This document shows, piece by piece, positions 49,296 through 60,375 of a stretch of 64,000 bases of DNA (position 1 is the first letter of the stretch; every line of letters begins with the position of its first letter). The position numbers and the translations under genes were made by a program. The notes below the pieces were generated by a model. That model was not told the origin of the DNA. It searched no databases and was given only the letters and a program-made list of their open reading frames with translations. Source of the stretch: Salvia splendens (Eukaryota > Streptophyta > Magnoliopsida > Lamiales > Lamiaceae); contig NC_056037.1 of the NCBI RefSeq assembly GCF_004379255.2, positions 36,181,012 to 36,245,011 of the forward strand, read 5' to 3'.

Positions 49296-49627
49296 AGAGC
49301 GGATCTAGAAAACGGAATTTGTGAGGTTGGTCAGAGTGAAGAAGTAATGAAGAAGAGTGGTAGCAAAAAAAAGATGGAATGGGATCTAGAAAACGGAATT
49401 TGTGAGGTTGGTCACAGTGAAGAAGTAATGAAAAAGAGTGGTAGCAAAAAAAAGATGGAACGGGTGCAAGAGCGGATCTAGAAAACGGAATTTGTGAGGC
49501 TGGTCACAGTGAAGAAGTAATGAAGAAGAGTGGTAGCAAAAAGAGATGGAATTTGTGAGGTTGGTCACAGTGAAAAGGTAATGAAGATGAATAGTAGCGA
49601 AAAAAAGGTAATGAAGAGGAATGGTAG
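49296..49627. repeat. minisatellite, about 4 copies of a 75-93 bp unit
   Basis: Units start at about 49302, 49380, 49473 and 49546 and share GATCTAGAAAACGGAATTTG, TGAGG.TGGTCA.AGTGAAGA and AGTGGTAGCAAAAA. The third unit includes an extra GGGTGCAAGAGCG. The last unit is shorter and more diverged. The array fills the gap between two Harbinger elements. Confidence 0.88.
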
Positions 49628-49674
49628 TCTCACCTGAATTGAGCTTCAAATATTGGAGTGCTTATATTATTTTA

Positions 49675-51304
49675 GAGCATCATTAACCATATCCCCATTT
49701 CAGGCCCAAGTCCCCTCCACGTCATCATTCCCCTAAATTTGAGTATCAGGCTACAACTGCTCTAAACCTGCAGGCCCCATCCCGGGCCACAACTATTAAA
49801 TTGCACTATTCACAACTTCAACCTATTTTACTCGTAAAATAGAATATGTTGAACAATTCAAATCGGGAAAATTCATTGTTCAGTCGAAATTTTTTTTTAC
49901 AAATCCTAGACAAAGAAATTTAAAAATCCTAGAAAATGAAAATTAAAAATCCTAGAAAATAAAAATACAAGTCATAAAATTTTAAAAAAGAAAAAACTAC
50001 TTCTTCTTCATTTGTGCGCGAAGGCGATCATCTCAAGGTGCAACTCGAGATCGAACTCCGATATTCTCGAGGTATCCCTTTATATCAACTCCGTCAGCTG
50101 GCTCATCCGCCAGGTAATACTCATCTCCGACATAGAGTCGGAGATCTTATCCAGAGACTGATTGGGCGGCGGTGACGGCATAGCGGAGTAGCTCGCAGTT
50201 GCCTTCCCCTTCGCTTTCCTCTTTGCCTTCTTTGTTCCCATCGGACGACTTTGAGTGCTAGGGGATGAGAGGAAGACGTCGTCGTCTTGAGGTCGATCGT
50301 CGGACCTCCTTCGCTCAAAGAGTAGTTTCCGGCGGCGGAAACTTTGGTTCTCTTCGGCGCCCCACTTGCCATCGGTTCTACCCCACCGGTGTATTTCGGG
50401 CTCTTCTCGACAATCTTCTAAATGTCGAAGTACTTGAAGTGCTTCTTCCCGTCAACGAGGAACTCCGCCCTGGCCTTCTCCACGAGGTCCATCTCGTTGT
50501 GCCCGCTCGGCCACATCCGGATTACGTTGGTCCACTTGCCATTCCATTTGTTCATCTCCTTTTGGACCCAACTCCAATGCTTGCGTAGCTTCACGTAGCT
50601 ACGCTTGAACGACCTTCTAGGACGACCAACATTGTAATTATCCGCAATTTGTTGCCAGAACACTTTGTCGCTCCGTTGGTTGCCGATGATAGGATCCTCA
50701 GAGACGTCGACGAAGTTCTTGGCCAACCACAATGTCTTATGCGGACTATACTTCTTCGGCCTCTCATCATCCGCACCCTTGCCCTTGCCCCTCCCTTAGC
50801 GGGCTCCATATAACTGATTTCGTACTCATCAGTGCTAACTGGCGATGTTATGTCCATGTTGGTAGCCAACCCTGAACTAGGCGTCGCATCCGGGTTGGGT
50901 GATGGCGGCACGTACCAATTGTTGGCGTTGACGAATTCGTTCATCTGGCGTTCATCGCTGTTAAACCACTCCATAGAAGCCGGAAATATTGTAATACAAG
51001 ATTGAAATGGGCAAAGTGTGGAAGAATGGTGCACAAATGAAGTATTTATAGGCAATAAAACGAAAAATAAATAAATAAATGTTGGGGACTTGCGTTCCGG
51101 CCCGGAAAACATCAAACGCCGGTTCGGGACGCTGGCGGTGTGGCACGGGCACGATTAACACGCCGTCGGGATGGGGCCCAAGCGCGGCCCGGGGCCGCGA
51201 CTGCGTCCCCGGGACCGGCCCAGGTCGGAAATTGCTTTCCTCCAACGCCGCAGGACGCAGGCCGGGACCCAACTGTGGTCCGGCCGGCTGGGTTAATGAT
51301 GCTC
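49675..51304. mobile_element. second PIF/Harbinger element carrying ORF1 only
   Basis: A 1630-base element flanked by TTA (49672-49674 and 51305-51307). Terminal inverted repeats GAGCATCATTAACC / GGTTAATGATGCTC are perfect. The right subterminal 200 bases are very GC-rich. It carries a broken ORF1 on the minus strand and no transposase. It belongs to the same broad family as the element 440 bases to the left, but the TIRs and protein differ clearly. Confidence 0.92.
50020..50974 (-). pseudogene. Harbinger ORF1 of the second element, broken
   Basis: Starts at ATG 50974 (MEWFNSDERQMNEFVNANNW). Near 50730-50790 the frame changes: DERPKKYSPHKTLW and LAKNFVDVSEDPIIGNQR continue in another frame through VFWQQIADNYNVGRP and YVKLRKHWSWVQKEMNKWNG to HFKYFDI and a stop at 50418. 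A further stretch with GAPKRTKVSAAGNYSLSEGG follows after that stop. Same Myb/SANT ORF1 family as the neighbour. At least one frameshift and one stop make it non-functional. Confidence 0.8.
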
Positions 51305-51307
51305 TTA

Positions 51308-52555
51308 GGTATGTCTTTTTTAATCGTTTTGGAATAGTGGGCTCAAAAATTAAATTTAAGTATTGGGCTGCAGATCTTCATCTTCAATGTTGGATTTTTA
51401 AAAATTTATATATTGAGTTTGTTGAATTGAGTTAAAAGTAAAAGTCAATTTTGATCTATAATCAAAATACGAATATGGTCTAAAATATTCATTTTTTGAA
51501 AAATAAGTGCATAATAAATGTTAGATCCATTACATTGTAAAAGTTTAAAATAACTTTAGTTTTGAACTTTTGATGGTCATAATGACCCGATAAGAAATCG
51601 CCTCTAATAAAAATAAAAACAATATTTTTTAGCCTTGACAACTCCTATGAGAAGATACTATATTGTGCCAAAAGATTTTTTATCAACTAATATTTCATTC
51701 AACTGAAAAAAACAGTCTTGAAATTTAAAATGTTAGTATTATAAAATTATGGAATACGACACATTATATAAAGAAAATTACTATAAAATTGATTAAGTTA
51801 TCAAGTAGAGGGTAAGTTAACAATTGATCACTTCCCACACATTATACACATTATATAAAGAAAATTAATATAAATAAATATAAAAATATGGACTACTACT
51901 TTTTTTATTTTTCAACAATCCTGCAAAAGATCTACTCCTATTACTTGCCAAATTCTCGTTTAAATATATATGGAAAGCCCAATAATTTAGGTTCTGTTTT
52001 TAACGCCGTCGCAATCTGGCTCTCCTTCGTTACTCATTCATTGCATCTTATCTTCTAGCACCATCCGCCGCCACCACGCGCTTTCTTTCTCAATAATTTC
52101 CTTCGCAATCTTCACCGGTGAGCCTTTCCAATTCTGATAAAGCACGCGCGATAGCGGTGGGAGATAGATCGAAGAGATAGCGCGCTGATTGTTTTTTAGG
52201 GTTCTGTATCCTTTTCCCGATTTTGTTTGATTCTATTGTCCTTCAATTTTCTTCTGAGTCGGGAAGTAGAAAGGGGGGGATTCGTTTGGTTGTGCGTTGT
52301 ATACTTTGCTATTTTCTAGTTCCCGCTGCATCAAATCCTAATTCCGAATTCCGATTGCGGAATCCGAGGAAAGGGAAAATTGGATCGATTTGCTTCGTGC
52401 AAATTAGGTTTTGGTTTCTTTTCTCAATTTGAAGAAATTTGGATAGATCGGGCCTGGGTGAGTCGAGGAAAATTCGTTTACGAAAGCAATTTTAGGGGAC
52501 TTCTGTCAGGTCTAGGCTTTTTTTTTTCCATTCTAGCGGATTATTAATTAGAATC
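51308..52555. other. spacer and CDKG promoter/leader
   Basis: AT-rich to about 51990, then a leader-like region. A direct repeat of ACACATTATATAAAGAAAATTA occurs at about 51759 and 51846. The sequence just before the kinase start has T-rich/AG tracts and GTGAGCC-like sites, so 5' UTR introns are possible. No other gene seen. Confidence 0.4.
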
Positions 52556-55500
52556 ATGGCCGCTGGAAGGCACGGGGGTTATAGAGACAATGAATTCAGG
52601 GACCGTGAGACAGATTATGGAACATCGAGGAAGGATATTGGCTCTTTAAATGGAGAATATGAGCGGGGAAGGAAAGGTAGTCGAGATTTTGATAGGAGTC
52701 AGATCCGTGGTCGAGGCAGTCTCGAGTATCAGGATAGGGTCAGGCGAAGAGATGTAGGAGGAAGGGAGATGAGGAATGGTGGACATCGCTCTACTTCTAG
52801 CAGGAGTGATTCAGGAAGTAGTGGTGGCGGGCCTAGGAGGTGTGGGTATGCAGTTCGCCCCGTGGATCGAGAACCCGGGGAACTGTCTAGTGATGGATCT
52901 GATGGTGCTACTGAGGCTGAAATTCAATGTAATAAAGAAACTGATGTTACAATATTGGATAGTGGGAGACAGTTGTCACCCATTCCAAATAAGAAGAGGA
53001 AGTTTTCCCCAATTGTTTGGGACAGAGATGATAAGGATGCCACTCGAACAATCAGAAGCACGAAAGTGTTGGAAAGTAGTAACTTGCCGCCACTACCACC
53101 ACCTCCTCCTCCTCCTTTGCCTGTTCCCCTTAAGTCTAACTCTATTCATGACGATGCGGAACAGAATTCACTGGTTGAAGACAATGGTGTGCATGTTTCG
53201 GGGGCCCCACCTTCGGACATTGATTCGCTGCCGTATGTGTCAGAATTGCCTGGCATGACAGATTCTTCAGTACCCAAAGAAGAAGACAGGGTCAATGACA
53301 TGATAGCAGAGACAAATGATGAAAATGACTATGTTCCACGGACTATAACATCATCCCGATGGGCAAATGATGCTGAGTCACCATCTGACGAAGGTGAGAT
53401 TTCTGATTATGAAGACAGCTGGAAGATGAAGAGGAAGTCTCAATCTGAATCAGCTGAAGCAAAGGTAGGCAGGAAGTCAATTAGTCCTGGGCTTGGAGAA
53501 TATTCTGAAGGAACAAAGGTACGGTCATTGGGTTCAGATGAACGTGTAAGGTCTTCCAGTAGAGATAGTTACAATGACACTGTTGATAAGAATGACTACA
53601 TGGAAGTAGATGATGATCAGAATATTGTTTGTAGTGATGCTAGCCATTCTGGCACCGAGTCAGAGGATGATGTTGGCTCTCATGGCACACCAGAACAAGT
53701 CCATCCTCCACAGAGGAGCTTCAATATGCTTCATGGTTGCAGAAGTGTTGATGAGTTTGAACGACTGAATAGGATTGATGAAGGAACATATGGGATTGTT
53801 TTCAGAGCCAAGGACAAGAAAACTGGAGAAGTTGTGGCTCTGAAGAAGGTCAAGATGGATAGGGAGAGAGAAGGGTTTCCTTTGACTTCTCTTAGAGAAA
53901 TAAATATTCTTCTTTCTATTCATCACCCATCCATTGTGGATGTTAAAGAAGTTGTTGTGGGGAGCAACCTTGACAGTATATATATGGTCATGGAGTACAT
54001 GGAACATGACCTCAAAGGATTGATGGAGACAATGAAACAACCTTATAGTCAGAGTGAGGTTAAATGCTTGATGCTTCAGCTTTTAGAGGGCATCAAGTAT
54101 CTTCATGATAATTGGGTCCTGCACCGTGATCTGAAAACTTCAAATCTTCTTTTGAATAACTGTGGTGATTTGAAGATCTGTGACTTTGGACTGGCCCGTC
54201 AATATGGAAGTCCTTTGAAACCATATACTTCCCTGGTTGTGACTTTGTGGTACAGGTGAGTCTTTATGCTTCTACAAGATTTTAGTTTTCTGATATCTTG
54301 TGTAGTGACATTTACTTATGCACAAATTTTCATATACTTATGAGCTTCACGAATAAAGCATCTTCTTTACCATTCTGTATAGGAGCTTGCTCTTGCACTA
54401 TTCTCTTTTACCACAACAACATTGGTGACTTGTGTTAGTGTCATTTTTTAAAGTCCTTTATTGCTTTTATATGGTTTGATTACAAGTAATTGGTCTGGAA
54501 AGTTGTTTCATAATATACTCATCTACTTGTGGCTGTCCGCTATGGTATTATAGATGCCAACAAAAAGATTATAATAGTATATCTGATGTTTCAGTGTGTT
54601 GCATCGGCAGTTCTGCTTCATCTTCACAAAGTAATTAATGAATCATGATGTTACCTTTCAGGGCACCAGAACTTCTATTAGGAGCGAAACAGTACTCCAC
54701 GGCAATTGATATGTGGTCGTTAGGGTGTATAATGGCTGAGCTATTGTCTAAAGAACCTTTGTTCAATGGGAAGTCAGAGGTTGAGCAGCTTGACAAGGTA
54801 AATAAATTCTGATGGTTTATCAACTTCTAGGCATTGTTTCATAGAAATCATTGTTTATGTTCTTTGCAATTGTTCTAATTGGTGGTCATGCCTACAGATA
54901 TTCAAGGTTCTTGGAACTCCCAATGAGACGATATGGCCTGGGCTTTCTGACCTCCCTGGTGCGAAGGTGAACTTCGCCAAGCACAAGTAAGTGTTCGTAT
55001 CTATTATATTCAATTCTTACAAAAATTGGTCTCAAAATTTATGTTTTCTTCTTCACTTTTTCCCAGGCGTCCAGCTTTGGGTGATTCTGGCTGGCTTTCG
55101 TGCTTCTGTTGGTGACACTGTGTGTCAGTTGACTATAATATTTTGTTGCTTCTGACCAGTTTCTACTTAAATTTCAGGTACAACCTTTTGCGCAAGAAAT
55201 TTCCTGCGACATCTTTTACAGGGACACCTGTACTATCTGATGCTGGATTTGACCTTTTGAACATGCTTCTAACTTATGACCCTGAGAAGGTATCTTCAAT
55301 CTGTTCATTTATTTTATTTATGTGATCCTCCTCTCCTGTTTCTATTGTCTGAACTGAAAATGGATACTGTGCAGAGGATAACTGCGGACGCTGCTCTCAA
55401 CCACGAATGGTTTCACGAAGTCCCGTTACCTAAGTCTAAGGAATTTATGCCTACTTTTCCTGCTCAACATGCACAAGACAGGTATTTTCTTATCTGTGCT

Positions 55501-55664
55501 ACAATTTCATGGACAATTTTCTGGAAGAATTTCTGTTATTGTTGATAGTTTTCAATATGATCAGGCGCATGAGAAGAGTAATGAAGAGTCCAGACCCACT
55601 AGAGGAGCTGAAGAGGAAGGAAAAACAAGGGGAACTAGGAACTGGTGGTTTATTTGGCCAATAA
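52556..55664 (+). CDS. CDKG2: cyclin-dependent kinase G (CDK11/PITSLRE-type)
   Basis: Ser/Thr kinase; plant CDKGs pair with L-type cyclins and act in pre-mRNA splicing and meiotic chromosome pairing. Six exons: 52556-54255, 54662-54797, 54898-54986, 55178-55289, 55375-55481, 55565-55664, all GT-AG, giving 747 residues. Residues 1-400 are charged, Arg/Ser-rich and disordered, with a Pro run ([16 protein letters not shown]). The kinase domain starts near 401 ([15 protein letters not shown]), with [15 protein letters not shown] (the PSTAIRE-type cyclin helix that defines CDKG/CDK11) at about 442, HRDLKTSN at about 523, DFGLA at 543, and the T-loop [10 protein letters not shown]. The tail ends [13 protein letters not shown]. 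The size fits Arabidopsis CDKG2. The glycine loop reads D-E-G-T-Y-G where Asn-Glu is more usual. Everything looks intact. Confidence 0.95.
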
Positions 55665-58600
55665 CTTCCATTTTATTATTAGTTTGGGTTCACCCATAAA
55701 CGGACATGATTGAGGTGAGAGCAAAAAGGGAGTTGCAAACATTGATTGTGAGACTATCACTCGTGCTGTTTTTTATCAGGCACATGATGCCGTAGTGGGG
55801 AAACTGTCTGGCCTGTACTTGTGAATCCTATGTTGCAGGCTGGATTTTCTTATTGGGGTTGGCTGACAATTTGGATCCAGCTTTGGTGCTTACCCAAAAA
55901 GGTGTGGCATAAGGCGCTTCCCTTGATGAAACTGTTTTTGGTTAATCACTACATGTAACATATTTTGTATTGATCACTGTGAACAATTTTCTTGAAATTG
56001 ATCTGAATAACAAAGCTATGGTTTATGTCTACACTCTTAGTGTGCTATCCATTTTACTTTTTTGTATTGTGTTTGCAAGAGGTGGTGATGTAAAGTGGAT
56101 GGGAGATTCTTAGCTTTTCATTGCCGAAGAATTTGACCCTAAGTTTACCACTCTGGAGGTAAATATTAGAACCAATTATATGGATGTATTTGAGGATTGG
56201 AATTTGGTTTATACACATGCAATGGTGTTATCCCATCTTGGATCTTTTATGATATTACAAGCTGTAGATTAACTGCTCGTCATTGTGTTTCATCTGATGC
56301 TATGGAGCATGCTTATAACACTAAGAGGAGAAAGAACAGCTCACACTAACATGCTTTCTCTTTAATATTTTTGCTTATTTGTGTTCTTGATGCTTCTTAG
56401 GTCACAGTCCTGTACTAATAAATTGCATGTATTTTTTTTCCGGAATAGATAGTTTTTTTTGACTGCCAAATAGTCTGAAATGGCCATAGCTAACCCTTTC
56501 TGCTTAGAGATGCTTATTTGTTGCAGCAGTCTGAAATCTGGTGCTATAATTGTCTTAGTCTTTTCCTTATTGGTGGTTTTCTATGTTCTTGACTTCTTGC
56601 TAGTGGATATTATCAGTTCATGTGCTGGTGGGCACAAGGATTGGAACACTATTTTTTTGAGGTTCAAAATCGATTGTCAGTGGCTAAGTTGATTAAGTTT
56701 TCTTTGAGTAATCATCATGGTTCTTTTGTTGCCGAAGAATTTTCTCTCTCCGTATTACAAGTTTAATATTATTCGTAATCTTCACATGCATGTCCATTGT
56801 ACCATCAATATAAGGGATTTGTGATCCTTCCAAGTTAAATCTATATGATTGTTTACAAAAATTTTTATCTTCAAATTTAGACATTTTATTGGTCATTGCT
56901 GTAAGGATAGCCAGCAGTCTTGCATAACCTATTTTTACACCTAATATTGACGTACCTTTTTCCTTATTTTTGTACCTTGTTCAGAATATTTAATTTATCT
57001 TGCCCCACATTGTAGCACCACCAATAGCGTGCGACATTGACATTTGACCCTTTATAACATTCATCTGAAATGTGACTGCAGTATTCAAGCAAGCACGCCC
57101 GTGAGTTCAGTTACGTAGGTTGGCCCTCTAAATTGTCAAAATTATTTTCTGTCATACGTTTGTACTGAAGCTCTAGAGGTACACAACAACTTTATTGTTC
57201 TATTAAATTATCTAAGCTACTATTATGCACCTCAGCGAAGGTTCTATGATATATCCTTGCTGACACCAGCAGAAAAAAGTATCCTTCCAGCAATTTAATT
57301 TTAAGCAGTCAATTTACATGCGACTGATAGGCATAAATACTACGACTACTATTTGTTGTTTCTTTTCTCCTGTGTAGCTGTTAATAGGCAAGAGCATATG
57401 TTGAGCATCTTAGTTCCAATCAGCTTTGCCATTATTGTTAACACCAGTTTCTTTTTGGTTATGGCTAGACTCTTATACATTTTTATCCATGTCGATGACC
57501 GTATCTGTGATTGAGTTCATTTTGCAGCCGGGTTGGGTTAACTTGGAGGAAGTTGTTTCTGATTACCATTAACCTATTGGATTATACTTTCCATTAACAG
57601 TAGTGATCATACGTGCCTATTGTGGCAGGTATTCTTGTCCTTGCTAAGTTGGGATGCAGGTATCAAGGTTTTGTGCTTTACAGATAAGCCAGTACTAACT
57701 TGTTATTGATTAATCTAGTTCCTGTGTCTGTGTTGTCCGGATAAATTATTGTGGGTGTGCTTTTGCCGCTTAACAATGTTGACCAAAGAGTTGTTAAGTT
57801 CTTAACCTTTGAACGTCCGAATTGTCATCCACCCTAAACACATGATTCATCAGGTAGTAAAATCGTATGTCACTTAACAAGGTAAAGAATGTCTTCTTTC
57901 CAATGTTTAGTTTCATAACTGGTATAGTAGTAATTTAATGACAGAAATACTTGCTCTGAACTGCATAGGAATAGATTACTTTTTTCGCGCTTGATATACA
58001 TAGTGCAGAAGGGAACTAATTTTAGAGTTATTGGGTATTTGCTGTGTTAAATGGATTGCTAATAATCGCAGAATTTATTGTTGACAAGTAAAAAGTTACA
58101 CAGGCTTATAAAGCAAGGTGAGGCGATGAAACTCTTCATCCTACTTGTCAGTTGGTAATGGAAGCTGGTCTACTTTTTGATAACTTGACCTTTGTACAGC
58201 TATTTGTGGTCATTTCACATTTATGTGACAAAAGTTCACTGGTGGGAGAGATTGAATTTGAAAGAAGTAGCAGATTATGCTGCAAAGCTGGGTTGTTGGA
58301 GTGGCCGTTTTTCGTGACCTTTTACTCCTTTTTCTCTTGGCATTGCATCCCTCCCTCTCTCTCTTTTTTTTGTTCCTTCAATACCAATATTGGTTCTCGA
58401 TGAAACTGGATTCTCTTCCTTTTAGGAAATATCTCTTCCGTCTACTTTTGTCAATCCCATTACAGTTGAGTTATATCCTTCTATAGAAAAATGCTAAGAG
58501 TATTGGTATTTTATTTATATACTCCATAATTAGCTAGCCTAACTATGTCAACAATCTAATTTCTTTAATTAATGTTTTTAACATCATTAATATGCCATAG

Positions 58601-58929
58601 TGACTACCTAATTATTGCATGCGGTGGGCGTAAGTTTACAAGTGTTTCACCCCTTACAATGCAGATGGACTCGAATTTAACATTTTTTACCTTGAAGAGG
58701 AACCACTCTATCACTTTATATTAATGGATTTTCGTATGATGAATCTAAACTTGAATCTTTTTGCCTTTTTTGAGTATTGTACCAACTCGTTATTTAGAAG
58801 GAATAAATTACTTTATTCTTCTTTGTTCAATTACACTTTTTGGCTCTTTCTACAGTGTTAATAAAAAATAAACTGATACCTAACTAATTTACAAGTACAA
58901 GTATGACCTATAATGAGATAACAGCATAA
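55665..58929. other. 3.2 kb with no recognised gene
   Basis: The first 350 bases are probably CDKG 3' UTR. The rest is less AT-rich than typical spacer here, yet no conserved protein, tRNA or complete transposon is visible on either strand. Candidate frames up to 83 codons have no recognisable motifs. It could hold a non-coding transcript or an old degenerated gene. Confidence 0.4.
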
Positions 58930-60308
58930 CAGCATCAGTACTGGCGTGGAATTCCTGGCGAAATTCCCCGTGTTGGACCCTTCACTGCCGCCCATCGAGC
59001 TTGTAGCACACCAAATGCCCGCTTCACATCTTTGCGCGCTGCCTCCTGGCGACCCGCAAAATATATCTTCTTTTCATCTGCTGGGCATCTGATCGTCTTC
59101 ACAAAGACGGGCCACATAGGGTATATCTTATCTGCCAAATAATAGCCCATATTGTGCTGGTTGCCGTTGGCGACGAAGTTGACGGCCGGATCAACGCCCA
59201 TGCACTGCTCATTGAAAAGGGGCGACAATTGGAGGACGTTGATGCCGTTGTTAGACCCAGCTACTCCAAAATAGGCATGCCAAATCCACAGCCGGTAGTC
59301 AGCTACCGCTTCAAGGTCATCGTGGGATTCTTGGCCTTGAAACCAGTAGTGTACATTCCTTTCCAGGCAGTGGGACAGTTCTTCCATTCCCAGTGCATAC
59401 AATCTATGCTGCCTAACATCTCCGGAAACCCGTGCTGATTCCCGTGCATATCCAGCAGAGCCTGACAATCTTCGGGGTAGGCCTCCGAAGATATCTATCC
59501 CCGAATATCTCCTTAACGCCCTGACAAAAATACTTCAGGCAATCGCGGGCAGTCGTCTCGCCGATGTGGAGGTACTCGTCGAACATATCGGCCGCGCCTC
59601 CGTATGCCAGCTGCCTGATTGCTATAGTGCACTTCTGAATCGGCGTGTGGCCAGGTTTACCAGCCTCATCCTCCCGCACCCTAAAGTACTCGTATCGACG
59701 CTCTAAAGCGCCCACGATACGCAGAAAGAGCGGACGATGCATCCTAAACCGTCGCCGGAACAGGTTCTCCCCAAACCGAGGCTCCGGCGCAAAGTAATCC
59801 TCATACAACCGAGCGTGGGCAGCGAGGTGGTCCCGCGGTATTATAGTTCGACGATGGATGGGTCGAGGTACCGTCGGCGCCAAGTCCGCTTGTTCCTCCC
59901 TCTCCGCTGATTCCCGCACACGTGCATGAATCAGACACATCATGTGTTGATAATGCCCACCACTACCACTACCACTACCACTACTAGCCATTCCGGATAT
60001 ATAAAAGAAATGTAGAGAGAGAAACTTATTAAAACAAGTAGTGCGAATGAAATGCAGTTCAACGAGCCGTATATATAGAATTTTTTTAAAAAAATTAATG
60101 CAATAAACGGGAATTCCGGGCTGACGTCCACGGGAGTCAACGCAATGGCGGGCGTCCGCACACCCGTCGCGACGGAATTCTGCATAACGCTGCGGAACTG
60201 CGGTGTCCTTGGCGGAATTCCGTATCCGTGCATAGCATACACAATAGCGGACGTTCGCCGTGGAATTCCGGCACGCCGGTCGGAAACGCTGCGTCATTGC
60301 TAATGCTC
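58930..60308. mobile_element. third PIF/Harbinger element, transposase only
   Basis: A 1379-base element flanked by TAA (58927-58929 and 60309-60311). Imperfect terminal inverted repeats: CAGCATCAGTACTGGCG at the left and GAGCATTAGCAATGACGC when the right end is read inward. It carries a DDE transposase gene on the minus strand, broken in several places, and no ORF1. The right subterminal region repeats GGAATTCC-type motifs. Confidence 0.88.
58935..59991 (-). pseudogene. Harbinger transposase (DDE_Tnp_4, HARBI1/ALP1-like), broken
   Basis: Starts at ATG 59991 (MASSGSGSGSGGHYQHMMCL). The helix-turn-helix part (LFRRRFRMHRPLFLRIVGAL, ARDCLKYFCQGVKEIFG) is intact to about 59480. One frameshift there and another near 59310 place the middle, including the first catalytic Asp region GSIDCMHW, in a third frame. 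The last part ([20 protein letters not shown] to the end) is in a second frame. In that part the usual NNDINVL reads NNGINVL and the usual DVERAFG reads DVKRAFG, so the second Asp and the Glu of the DDE triad are both changed. The gene cannot encode an active transposase. Confidence 0.88.
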
Positions 60309-60375
60309 TAATGTAAACAATTTATTCATCAAATTTAAATAAACACCAGGAAAAAAAAGCTTGAAACCAGAATCA

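Noticed and set aside
49296..49627. Possible CRISPR-like array
   Set aside because: Units are contiguous tandem copies without unique spacers, in a plant genome; it is a minisatellite.
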